Of a stretch of DNA of 64,000 nt, positions 10,669 to 18,337 are shown piece after piece. Position 1 is the first letter of the stretch. The number at the start of each line of letters is the position of its first letter. The position numbers and the translations under genes were made by a program. The notes beneath the pieces are model-generated. The model was given only the letters and a program-made list of their open reading frames with translations. It made no database searches and was not told where the DNA came from. This stretch comes from Acidobacteriota bacterium (GTDB taxonomy: Bacteria; Acidobacteriota; Terriglobia; Terriglobales; SCQP01), in NCBI GenBank assembly GCA_027314025.1, contig DAHVCP010000075.1, positions 1-64,000 of the forward strand, in the 5' to 3' direction.

Positions 10669-11589
10669 ATGCCCGCCGCCTTCTTCACCGCCGCCGCGCA
10701 GCCCGCGCCACAAGAGCCCACGGGCTTTTTCACCGATGCCACGCTCTGCATCGGCTGCAAAGCCTGCGAGTTGGCCTGCAAGCAATGGAACCAGCTTCCC
10801 GCCGACGGCTATGAGTGGCGGGGGACCAGTTACGACAACACCCACGCGCTCTCCGCCGCGACCTGGCGGCATGTGGCCTTCGCCGAAAAGCCCAACGGCG
10901 CGGCCGCCGCGGGCGCGCTGGACCCGGCGCCCGCCGCGGCAGCCGCGGCAAGCCCCCCAGATCAGGGCGCGCCGATCCGCTGGCTGATGGTCAGCGATGT
11001 TTGCAAGCATTGCCGGCAAGCTCCGTGCGAGGAGGCCTGCCCAACCGGCGCGCTCATCTACAACGAATTCGGCAATGTCTACGTGCAACAGGACATTTGC
11101 AATGGCTGCGGCTACTGCGTCTCCGCCTGCCCCTTCGGCGTCTTGGATCGGGCCGAGAGCGATGGCCGGGTGCATAAATGCACGCTCTGTTACGACCGGC
11201 AGAAAGACCGCCTGGAGCCTGCCTGCGCCAAGGCCTGTCCCACCGACAGCATCCAGTTCGGCCCGCTGTCGCAACTGCGGGCCCGCGCGCAACAACGGCT
11301 GGAGCAAGTGCGCGCCCGCGGCGAGGACCAGGCGTATCTGTACGGCGCCGAGCCGGCGGGCGAGTACTCGGCCCTGGGTGCCTTTTTTCTGCTGACCGAT
11401 GCGCCGGAGGCCTACAACTTGCCTGCCGCGCCGCGCCGTCCGCAGGCCCATCTGCCGCGCAACTATGCTTGGACGGCGCTCACCGCCGTGGCCATGGCCG
11501 CGGTCGCCGGCTTGGCGTTCGCCGCCAGTTTCGGCCGTGAGGGCGCGGGACGCCGCCACCCGGCGGAAACCGAAAACGAGGTGGCATGA
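10669..11589 (+). CDS. Formate dehydrogenase iron-sulfur subunit
   Basis: Electron-transfer subunit (FdnH-like), about 306 aa. Four ferredoxin-type Cys clusters are visible: CIGCKACELAC near residue 27, CKHCRQAPCEEAC near 110, CNGCGYCVSAC near 145, and CTLCYDRQ...CAKAC near 170. A C-terminal hydrophobic helix (AWTALTAVAMAAVAGLAFAA) would anchor it in the membrane, as in FdnH. The start is uncertain: ATG 10669 gives the family-like N-terminus but has a weak ribosome site, while GTG 10582 is in frame, overlaps the catalytic subunit by 28 bp and has GGAG 2 nt upstream. It overlaps the next gene by 4 bp. Confidence 0.92.
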   Translation: MPAAFFTAAAQPAPQEPTGFFTDATLCIGCKACELACKQWNQLPADGYEWRGTSYDNTHALSAATWRHVAFAEKPNGAAAAGALDPAPAAAAAASPPDQGAPIRWLMVSDVCKHCRQAPCEEACPTGALIYNEFGNVYVQQDICNGCGYCVSACPFGVLDRAESDGRVHKCTLCYDRQKDRLEPACAKACPTDSIQFGPLSQLRARAQQRLEQVRARGEDQAYLYGAEPAGEYSALGAFFLLTDAPEAYNLPAAPRRPQAHLPRNYAWTALTAVAMAAVAGLAFAASFGREGAGRRHPAETENEVA

Positions 11590-12669
11590 ACCGTTCCGCC
11601 GAGTCCGCTGGCTTTTCGCATTCCACGATGGCCCGCGCCGGCGAGCGCCCCGCCGGCGATCGCGCTGGTTCTAGCGCCGCATCCGCCGAGCCCTACTACG
11701 GCATTCCCTACCTGAAGCGCCCCACCTGGAAATGGCAGATCGCCGCCTATTTCTTTTTCGGCGGCATCTCCGGCGCCTCCTTCGCTCTGGCCAGCCTGGC
11801 GGACCATTTGTCCGCCTCGCCGGACGCCGCCGCCCTGCGCCGCGCCGGATTTGAGACCTCCTTGGCGGCGCTGTTGCCTTGCCCCGGGCTGTTGATTTGG
11901 GACCTGGGGCGCCCAGCTCGCTTTCCCTATATGCTGCGGGTCTGGAAGCCGGGATCGCCGATGAATCTCGGCTCCTGGATCTTGACCGGATTTGGCGCCG
12001 TCTCCGCCCTGGGCGCCGTGCATGCCGCCGGGCAAGCCGGGGTGCTGGGGCCGCTTTCGCCGCTCGCTCGCCGCCTGCCCATGCATGCCATCGGCGCCGC
12101 GGGCCTGCCGCTGGCGTTAGGGATGACCGGCCACACCGGCGTGCTGCTGGCGGGCACGAGCGTGCCGGCGTGGAACCAAAGCCCCTGGATGGGCGGCGCC
12201 TTCGTCGCGTCGTCCTTCGCCGCCGCCAGCGACGTGCTGCGGCTGCACTTGACGGTGCGCGATCAAGCCGCGCCGCCGGGGATGCGCGCCTTGGATCGCG
12301 TCTCCCATGCCGCCAAGGCGGCGGAGACCGGGTTGCTGGTGGCCCATTGCGCCCGCAGCGGGCGTGCCGGCCGTTCGCTATGGTCGGGCCGCCGCGGCTG
12401 GCAATTGGCCGCGGGGCTGGGGTTCAGCTGGGCCGCCGCGGCGCTGGCGCCGGCGCCCAAGAGTCTGGCGGCGCCCGACGCCGGCGTGCGTTCCCGCCTG
12501 AAGCGCCGCACGCTGCAAGCGGGATTGCTGGGCTTGGCCGGCGCTTTCCTGACCCTGCTGGGCCATCGTCCACGCCGGCCAACCAGCCGCCGACGATACC
12601 GCCGCCGCCCGCGCCGCCGCCCAGCCCAGCAAATCGGCCCCGGGCTGGCGGCCGCAACCGCGGCGCTAA
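11586..12669 (+). CDS. NrfD-type membrane subunit (apparent frameshift near its end)
   Basis: Polytopic quinone-interacting subunit of the NrfD/PsrC family, expected to take electrons from the Fe-S subunit into the quinone pool. The N-terminus YYGIPYLKRPTWKWQIAAYFFFGGISGAS and the later DLGRPARF and hydrophobic helices are typical. From about 12558 the reading frame becomes Arg/Pro-rich nonsense that stays open to 13346 across the opposite-strand coiled-coil gene. The +1 frame supplies the expected C-terminus WAIVHAGQPADDTAAAR and stops at 12667-12669. The shift must lie between 12502 and 12565. Without it the protein would lose its last helix and tail. It may be a sequencing indel or real decay. 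Confidence 0.82.
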
Positions 12670-12774
12670 GCCGTGGCGGCCGGCATCGTCGCGGCCGGCG
12701 CCGATGGCGCTCCGGCCTTGGCGCGGCGGCGGCACCGGGCGCGGGGCCCGCGCCCCTCATTAACGCACGCGCGG

Positions 12775-13371
12775 TTATTGCGGCGGCCGTTGCGTCCGAT
12801 CCATCAGTTCGGTCAGCGCACGCAGGCGGGCGTCGGAGTCGGCCTGGGAACGGGCGAGTTCCTCCATCGCCGTCCGCAGGCTCTCCTCGGACCGCACCTG
12901 GCGTGCTCGCAGCCTCTCCTCGGACTGCACCTGGCGTGCTCGCAGGCTCTGCTCGGACCGTGCCTGCGAGGCTCGCAATGCTTCCTCCGCCTGCGCCTGC
13001 GAGGCGCGCAGCCTTTCCTCCGCCTGCGCCTGCGAGGCGCGCAACTTTTCCTCGGCCTGAGCTTGGGCCAGCCGTAGCTGTTGTTCGGCTTCCTTCCGTT
13101 CCCGGGACAGTTCGGCCAGGGCGATGCGCAGCTCGCGCTCGGATTCCGCGTGCGACTCGTTCAGCCTCCGATGGGACTCGGCCTCCGAGATCGCCATTTG
13201 CTGCTGCACTAGGGCCAGGCCGTTCATGGTCTCCGCCAGGGTGCTCACCAGCGCCGTCAAGGCCGTCAGCCGGGCGCGCAGCTCGGCGATCTCCTCGTCA
13301 TGCCGCCCGGCATTGGCCTCTAAGCGGGCGAGACCATCCAAGATGAACTGGATGGCCTTGTCTACATCCAT
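12775..13371 (-). CDS. Hendecad-repeat coiled-coil protein
   Basis: Unrecognised protein, about 198 aa, on the strand opposite the formate genes. Residues 1-60 look helical, and the centre holds about six 11-residue repeats of the type LRASQAQAEER with variants LRARQVQSEER. Eleven-residue periodicity favours a right-handed or straight coiled coil. No signal peptide or membrane helix is seen. The start ATG at 13371 is chosen because TATGCT lies exactly 6 nt upstream; a GTG start at 13413 is possible. It could be a structural or scaffolding protein; no function is proposed. Confidence 0.75.
   Translation of the reverse strand: MDVDKAIQFILDGLARLEANAGRHDEEIAELRARLTALTALVSTLAETMNGLALVQQQMAISEAESHRRLNESHAESERELRIALAELSRERKEAEQQLRLAQAQAEEKLRASQAQAEERLRASQAQAEEALRASQARSEQSLRARQVQSEERLRARQVRSEESLRTAMEELARSQADSDARLRALTELMDRTQRPPQ
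12870..13080 (-). repeat. 33-bp tandem repeats inside coiled-coil gene
   Basis: About six imperfect 33-bp units encode the hendecad repeats. Boundaries are approximate. Units differ mainly by third-position and conservative changes, which suggests expansion followed by divergence under coding constraint. Confidence 0.8.
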
Positions 13372-13377
13372 GGGCAA

Positions 13378-13383
13378 AGCATA
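13378..13383 (-). promoter_or_regulatory. -10-like TATGCT, 6 nt before ATG
   Basis: The hexamer ends 6 nt before the ATG at 13371 of the coiled-coil gene. Transcription starting 7 nt downstream of a -10 would give a leaderless mRNA. No clear -35 was seen. Confidence 0.4.
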
Positions 13384-13516
13384 GCAGCACGCCGTTACGA
13401 CGCCTTTGTGCACCGCGTTTACCGCGGCGCGGCGCGCGGTACGGCGGCGGTGGCGAAACTAGCCACTCGGGTTGCCGTCGTGCCGGGGCGCTCCGGCCGG
13501 CGCATCTCCTTAGGGA

Positions 13517-14404
13517 ATGTCCGAGCTTCCGTTGCCGGAAAACCCCGAGCCCACGCCGCCGCCGGAAGAGATCATCGCCGCCTCGGCGGCGGAGGGGCTG
13601 GAAAAAAGCACCCAGCGCCTGAACGCCAGCGAAATCTTCGAGGCGGTCTGCGACACGGCGCGCGATGAGCTGCATCGCCCGGTGCTGGGCTTGGCTTTTT
13701 CCGCCGCGGCGGGCGGCATCACCATCGGCATCAGCGCCTTGGCCATGGCGCTGATCGAGGCCGTTTGGGGTACCGGCCGCGCCGCGAACCTGCTGGGCGC
13801 GATGGTCTATCCGATCGGCTTTATCGCCGTCATCATTGGCCACGCCCAGTTCTTCACCGAGAACACGCTGTATCCCGTGGTGCTGGTGCTTAGCGAGCGG
13901 CGGCAGATCAAGCGCGCGCCGTGGTTCGGCCTGCTCATCCTCGGCGGCAATTTGCTCGGCGCACTGGCCTTCGCCTGGCTGGCGATGCGCAGCCATGCCC
14001 TCCAACCCGCCACCGCCGGCGCCCTGGCGGCCATCGGGCTCCGCGCCGCCGCTTATTCCGACCGGCACGTGTTTTGGAGCGCGGTCATCGCCGGCTGGCT
14101 GATGGCGCTGGTCGCCTGGATGGTCAGCGCCAGCCGCTGGACCACGGGCCAAATCATGGTGACCTGGATTTTGGTGTTCGTGATCGCGCTTGGCCATTTC
14201 GACCACTGCGTCGCCACCAGCGCCGAGATCCTGGCCGCGGTATTGGCCCGTGCGCTGCCCCTGGGCCGCTATTTCCATTGGCTATGGGCGGCGGTGCTGG
14301 GCAATGCCGCCGGCGGGGTGGTCATCGTCAGCCTGCTCAACTACGGCCAAGTGAAGGCCGGCACGCCGCCCGGTCCCGCGGCCCCCGGCGGGCCGGGGGA
14401 ATGA
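13517..14404 (+). CDS. Formate/nitrite transporter family channel
   Basis: Inner-membrane FNT-family anion channel, 295 aa. After a Pro-rich N-terminus it shows six hydrophobic segments and the family blocks GHAQFFTENTLYPV (near residue 110) and ALGHFDHCVATSAEI (near 225), whose central His matches the gating/selectivity His of FocA. Its position just downstream of the formate dehydrogenase genes points to formate rather than nitrite. It is separated from them by the reverse-strand coiled-coil gene, so it probably has its own promoter. AGGGA directly abuts the ATG, a poor ribosome site. Confidence 0.88.
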   Translation: MSELPLPENPEPTPPPEEIIAASAAEGLEKSTQRLNASEIFEAVCDTARDELHRPVLGLAFSAAAGGITIGISALAMALIEAVWGTGRAANLLGAMVYPIGFIAVIIGHAQFFTENTLYPVVLVLSERRQIKRAPWFGLLILGGNLLGALAFAWLAMRSHALQPATAGALAAIGLRAAAYSDRHVFWSAVIAGWLMALVAWMVSASRWTTGQIMVTWILVFVIALGHFDHCVATSAEILAAVLARALPLGRYFHWLWAAVLGNAAGGVVIVSLLNYGQVKAGTPPGPAAPGGPGE

Positions 14405-14451
14405 GCGGCTTGCCCGTCCTTGGCCGCAGCCCGAGCGGCCGCCGCCGCGCC

Positions 14452-14558
14452 GTTTCGCCCGCGCATCCGGCCTCAAGCCTTGGCCATGCCAACTCACCCA
14501 AATGCCCGGCGCGCGCGACGAGTTTCGCCACCGCGCATCCGGCCTCACGCCTTGGCCA
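14452..14558. repeat. Direct repeat pair of 26 bp at an aminotransferase 3' end
   Basis: The 26-bp segment at 14461-14486 recurs at 14533-14558 with one mismatch (A/C), and 8 preceding bases (GTTTCGCC) are also shared. The second copy covers the stop codon and last codons of the aminotransferase gene; the first lies in the spacer. This looks like a local tandem duplication of the gene's 3' end. Confidence 0.75.
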
Positions 14559-15840
14559 ACTCGGCGAAGCTTTTGTCCAGCCGCCGCACGAACTCATCCA
14601 CATCGTCCTTGGTGACGTTCATCGGCGGGGAAATGCGCAGCACGTTGCCATACAGCCCGCCCTTGCCCAGCAGGACGCGGTTTTCGCGGCAGCGCTCCAT
14701 GACCGCATTGGTCTCCGCCGCCGCCGGTTCCTTGCTCTTGCGGTCCTTCACCAGTTCCAGCGCGGCCAGCAGCCCCATGCCGCGGACATCGCCGATCAGC
14801 GCATGCCGGCTCATCAGCCCGCGCAACTTCTCCAGCAAATAGGCGCCCACCACCTGCGTGTTCTCGCGCAGGCGGTTCTCCTCGATGAACTCCAGCACCG
14901 CGTTGGCCGCCGCGGTGGCCAGCGGATTGCCGCCGAAGGTGGAGATGGTCATGCCCTTGAAGGCGTCGGCGACTTCCGGTTTGGCCATGGTGACGCCGAT
15001 CGGTAGGCCGTTGGCCAGGCCCTTGGCGGAGGTGATGATGTCCGGTTCGACATCCCACTGTTCGATGCCGAACCATTTGCCGCCGGTGCGGCCCCAGGCG
15101 GTCTGCACTTCGTCGCTGATGATCAAGCCGCCGTGGCGGCGGACGATCTCGGCGGCGATGGGGAAATATTCCTTTGGCGGCGTGATGAAGCCGCCCACGC
15201 CTTGGATCGGCTCGGCGATCAGCGCGGCGACCCGCCCGCTGGTGCTGGTGCGGATCAGTTCCTCCATGTCCGTGGCGCAGCGGACGCCGCATTGGGGATA
15301 CTCCAGGCCGAAGGGGCAGCGGTAGCAATAGGCGTTGTGGGCGTGGACCACTCCGGGTATGGTCGCCGGCCCCAGCTTCCAAGCCGCGTGCCCGGTCATG
15401 GCCATGGCCAGGGCGCTGCGCCCGGAATAGCCGTGCCGCAAGGCAATCACCTCGGCGGAGCCGGTGTACAGCCGGGCGGCCAGAATGGCGGTCTCATCCG
15501 CTTCCGTACCGCTATTACTGAAGAAGCTTTTGGTCAGCTTGCCGCCGGGGGAAATCTGCGCCAGCTTCTGCGCCAGGGCCAGCATGGGCTCGGTCAAAAA
15601 GCAGGTGGAGACATGCGTCAGTTTCTCCATCTGCGCCCGCACCGCGCCGTCCACCTTGGGGTTGCGGTGGCCCACGGAAACCGTGACGATGCCGCCAAAG
15701 AAATCCAGGTATTGGTTGCCGGCGTCGTCATAGCAGAATTGCGCCTGCGCGCGCGCCAGCACCAGCGGCTGCTGGAAATAATGGAATACCGCCGGAAATA
15801 GGTAGTTCTGCTGCGCCAGCACCAGCTCGTCGTGGGTCAT
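14545..15840 (-). CDS. Class III aminotransferase (alanine-glyoxylate/AGXT2-like)
   Basis: PLP-dependent aminotransferase, 431 aa and full length, of the AGXT2-like branch of class III. Visible blocks are LDFFGGIVTVSVGH near residue 50, SNSGTEADETA near 110, ISDEVQTAWGRTG near 240, and the PLP lysine in TSAKGLANGLPIG near 270. A Cys-rich insert (YCYRCPFGLEYPQCGVRC) is typical of this subgroup. It probably moves an amino group between alanine, or a similar donor, and glyoxylate or other 2-oxo acids; the exact substrates cannot be read. TACAAT lies 6 nt before the start, supporting that start codon. Confidence 0.9.
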   Translation of the reverse strand: MTHDELVLAQQNYLFPAVFHYFQQPLVLARAQAQFCYDDAGNQYLDFFGGIVTVSVGHRNPKVDGAVRAQMEKLTHVSTCFLTEPMLALAQKLAQISPGGKLTKSFFSNSGTEADETAILAARLYTGSAEVIALRHGYSGRSALAMAMTGHAAWKLGPATIPGVVHAHNAYCYRCPFGLEYPQCGVRCATDMEELIRTSTSGRVAALIAEPIQGVGGFITPPKEYFPIAAEIVRRHGGLIISDEVQTAWGRTGGKWFGIEQWDVEPDIITSAKGLANGLPIGVTMAKPEVADAFKGMTISTFGGNPLATAAANAVLEFIEENRLRENTQVVGAYLLEKLRGLMSRHALIGDVRGMGLLAALELVKDRKSKEPAAAETNAVMERCRENRVLLGKGGLYGNVLRISPPMNVTKDDVDEFVRRLDKSFAELAKA

Positions 15841-15846
15841 AGGTCC

Positions 15847-15852
15847 ATTGTA
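15847..15852 (-). promoter_or_regulatory. -10-like TACAAT, 6 nt before ATG
   Basis: On the minus strand TACAAT is followed by GGACCT and then the ATG of the aminotransferase. The spacing predicts a leaderless transcript. Confidence 0.5.
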
Positions 15853-16006
15853 GAGGCCGGGCCGTGGCGGGCGGCGTGGCCATCGGACCGGCGGGTGGCC
15901 ACGCGCCGGCGTCAGGCGCCGCGAACGCGCCGCGCTCTGGCAAGGCCGCGTGAGCGCGGCCGAGGAGCCCGCGGTCGCGCCGCCCAGCCGGGCGCGGCGG
16001 AGCCGC

Positions 16007-16012
16007 TATACT
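16007..16012 (+). promoter_or_regulatory. -10-like TATACT, 6 nt before ATG
   Basis: TATACT is followed by TGCCGC and the ATG of the cyclophilin lipoprotein gene. There is no Shine-Dalgarno in the gap, consistent with a leaderless mRNA. Confidence 0.55.
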
Positions 16013-16018
16013 TGCCGC

Positions 16019-16690
16019 ATGCGCTCACGCTCGATTGCCCTTTCCGTGGCGGCGCTGGCCGCCGCGCTGGCGCTGGCCGGCTGCCACCACGCCGCCGCCC
16101 CGGCGCCTTCTTCCCAACCCGCGGCCGCCGTCCAGCTGGGCCCCAAGCCGGCGAATCCCAATCTGGATTACACCGCCCACATCGTCACCACCATGGGGAC
16201 CATTGACGCCACGCTGTTTCCGCGGCGCGCGCCGCTGACCGTGGGCAACTTCGTGGGTCTGGCCGACGGCACGCAGGCCTGGCGGGATCCGGCCACGGGC
16301 AAAATCGCGCATCGCCCGCTGTATAACGGCACCACTTTCCACCGCGTCATCGCCGGCTTCATGATCCAGGGCGGCGATCCACTGGGCACGGGGACGGGCA
16401 CGCCGGGCTATCAGTTCAACAACGAGGTTGTCCCCAGCCTCACCTATGACCGCCCCGGCCGTTTAGCCATGGCCAATGCCGGGCCGAATACCAACGGCTG
16501 CCAATTCTTCATTACCACCACGCCGCAGCCGCATCTGAACGGCGGATACACCATCTTCGGCCAGGTGACCCATGGGCAGAAGGTCGTGGACGCAATCTCT
16601 AAAGTGCCCACCAATCCGGCGAACAACCGGCCGCTGAAACCGGTGGTGATCCAGAAGATCACCATCACCACCGCCCCGCGCAAGTCCTAG
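16019..16690 (+). CDS. Cyclophilin-type peptidyl-prolyl isomerase, lipoprotein
   Basis: Periplasmic or membrane-anchored proline isomerase, 223 aa. An N-terminal signal ends in the lipobox LALAGC, so Cys22 should be lipidated. The cyclophilin fold follows: ITTMGTIDATLFP-like start (VTTMGTID), YNGTTFHRVIAGFMIQGGDPLGTGTG (the catalytic Arg lies in FHRV), FNNEV, and MANAGPNTNGCQFFITT. The frame is open to a GTG at 15950, but the ATG gives a clean lipoprotein signal and has TATACT 6 nt upstream. It is a standalone gene that converges with the methyltransferase gene. Confidence 0.93.
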   Translation: MRSRSIALSVAALAAALALAGCHHAAAPAPSSQPAAAVQLGPKPANPNLDYTAHIVTTMGTIDATLFPRRAPLTVGNFVGLADGTQAWRDPATGKIAHRPLYNGTTFHRVIAGFMIQGGDPLGTGTGTPGYQFNNEVVPSLTYDRPGRLAMANAGPNTNGCQFFITTTPQPHLNGGYTIFGQVTHGQKVVDAISKVPTNPANNRPLKPVVIQKITITTAPRKS

Positions 16691-16694
16691 GAGT

Positions 16695-17378
16695 TTATTG
16701 CGGCGGCGTGGCGATGGAGCGTTGCCGCGCCGCCGGCCATCCGCCCAACCCCGGAAACAGCGCCGGCGTGCGCTGGCGGTAGGCGGCGTAGGCATCGCCC
16801 AGGTGGGGCGCCAGCATGGCCTCTTCCCGCCGCAGTTTGATGGCGTACATCAGCAGCACCGCCGCAACCCCCGGAGCCGCGCGCAGTTCTCCCAGGGCGA
16901 GGCCCGCGCCCAACACGGCGACGAACAGGCCGGTGTAGATGGGATGGCGGACCAAGCGGTAGGGGCCGCGCTGAACCAACTGGTGGCCTTCCTTCACGGA
17001 AATCCGTCCGCTCCAGAAGCTGCCCAGACAGACGCGAGCCCAAAGCGTGAAGAGAATGCCGATCCATGAGAGCGTCGCGCCCACGACATATAGCGTCAGG
17101 GTATCGGGGTACATCCGCATCCCCAGCACACCCCAGCCCCATGGCGTCTCCGGCAAAAAGACCAAAACGAAACCTAGCAACCCGGGCGCCAGGTATTGCC
17201 AGCGCTGCGGAATGGTTTCGCTGGCCACGGTCCGCCGGGCGCGCAGCGAAGCCACCATCCAAACGGCCAGGAAAATCTCCCAGGGCAGCAAGACGGCGTT
17301 GCCCAGCGTGCCGCCGCGGGCGTGGAACAGGCCGAAGTGCAGGGCCAAATGGCGGAGCAGGTGGAGCAACAGATGCAT
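16695..17378 (-). CDS. Isoprenylcysteine carboxyl methyltransferase family membrane protein
   Basis: Integral membrane protein of 227 aa with about five hydrophobic segments and the ICMT/phospholipid-methyltransferase signature near residues 145-165 (GPYRLVRHPIYTGLF). These proteins use S-adenosylmethionine to methylate lipid or prenyl-like substrates; bacterial substrates are generally unknown. The gene ends 4 nt after the convergent cyclophilin stop. The N-terminus is His/Leu-rich (MHLLLHLLRHLALHF), which suggests the start could lie slightly downstream. Confidence 0.87.
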   Translation of the reverse strand: MHLLLHLLRHLALHFGLFHARGGTLGNAVLLPWEIFLAVWMVASLRARRTVASETIPQRWQYLAPGLLGFVLVFLPETPWGWGVLGMRMYPDTLTLYVVGATLSWIGILFTLWARVCLGSFWSGRISVKEGHQLVQRGPYRLVRHPIYTGLFVAVLGAGLALGELRAAPGVAAVLLMYAIKLRREEAMLAPHLGDAYAAYRQRTPALFPGLGGWPAARQRSIATPPQ

Positions 17379-17473
17379 GGCGGTCGCCGCTCGCCCCCGA
17401 TCATAAACCCCGGGCCGCGGCCCCGCGGCGGCCGCGGCCTACAATGAACGGGAGGTCTGCGGGAGCAAGCAAC

Positions 17474-18337
17474 ATGGAATTAATCACCGAAACGCTGGCG
17501 GGCTTGCGCTGCCAGGTGCTGCGTCCGCGCCGCGAGCCAACCGGCGCACCGCTGGTGCTGATCCATGGGTTGGGTGGCGGCACTTGGAGCTGGGAGAACT
17601 TTCAGCGCGCCGCCGCCGCCGCGGGCCGCGCTTCCTACGCCATCGAATTGCCGCTGCACCAGCCCGGGGCGCGGCCCGATCCCATGCTGGGCCGCTACAG
17701 CGTGGAACACTATGCCGTGCACTGCGCCGCGGTGCTGGAGCAGATCGGCGACTGCTTTGTCATGGGGCACAGCATGGGCGGCTTGATCGCGCAGTTGCTG
17801 GCGCAGGCCTTCGCCCGCCGTGGATTTATTTTTTTGGCCAGCGCCCCGCCCTGGCACATGATGCGCGCGCCGTATGGCAAGCTGTGGCGCTACGCATGCC
17901 TGCATCCGCTGGCCGATTTGCTGCGCCCGGTCGCCCGCCGTGCGATGAAAATGGACGGCGGCATGAGCCGCAATCTCGTCAACAACCGCATTCCGCCGGA
18001 GCGCTTGGCGGAAGTGGCGGCGCGCGAGGTGCCGGACTCCGGGCGGGCGGCGATGCAAATGGCGGTGGGCTTGGTGCGGGTGGATCCGCGGCGCGTCGCC
18101 AGTCCCTGCCTGGTGCTCGGGGGCCTGGCCGACCGTCTGATCCCCCCCGCCGAGCAGCGCCGCCTGGCGGCGTATTACAACGCCCGCGTGCGGCTGTTCG
18201 ACCGGGCCCACATGCTGATCATTGAGCCCGAGTGGGAGGAAGTCGCTGCCTGCGCCTTGGATTGGATGGCGGAGATGGAAACCGCCGGCGAGCCCGTTGC
18301 GGAGCTGCAAACGCGCGCCGCTACGGCCGAGTTTTAA
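17474..18337 (+). CDS. Alpha/beta-fold hydrolase
   Basis: Cytoplasmic alpha/beta hydrolase, about 287 aa. The oxyanion region LVLIHGLGGGTWSW is near residue 25, the nucleophile elbow GHSMGG near 98, a likely acid Asp in LGGLADRLIPP near 220, and the catalytic His in DRAHMLIIEP near 250. GGGAG lies 8 nt before this ATG, and TACAAT (17440-17445) is a plausible -10. The frame is open well upstream, but that part is non-coding in character. It overlaps the convergent FHA-GAF-SpoIIE gene by 4 bp. The substrate is unknown. Confidence 0.88.
   Translation: MELITETLAGLRCQVLRPRREPTGAPLVLIHGLGGGTWSWENFQRAAAAAGRASYAIELPLHQPGARPDPMLGRYSVEHYAVHCAAVLEQIGDCFVMGHSMGGLIAQLLAQAFARRGFIFLASAPPWHMMRAPYGKLWRYACLHPLADLLRPVARRAMKMDGGMSRNLVNNRIPPERLAEVAAREVPDSGRAAMQMAVGLVRVDPRRVASPCLVLGGLADRLIPPAEQRRLAAYYNARVRLFDRAHMLIIEPEWEEVAACALDWMAEMETAGEPVAELQTRAATAEF

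Noticed and set aside
12870-13080. CRISPR-like array of 33-bp repeats
   Set aside because: Units are directly adjacent, have no spacers and encode coiled-coil hendecads.
12570-13346. C-terminal extension of the NrfD-type protein to 586 aa
   Set aside because: The extension is Arg/Pro-rich and lies over an opposite-strand gene; the family C-terminus is in the neighbouring frame.
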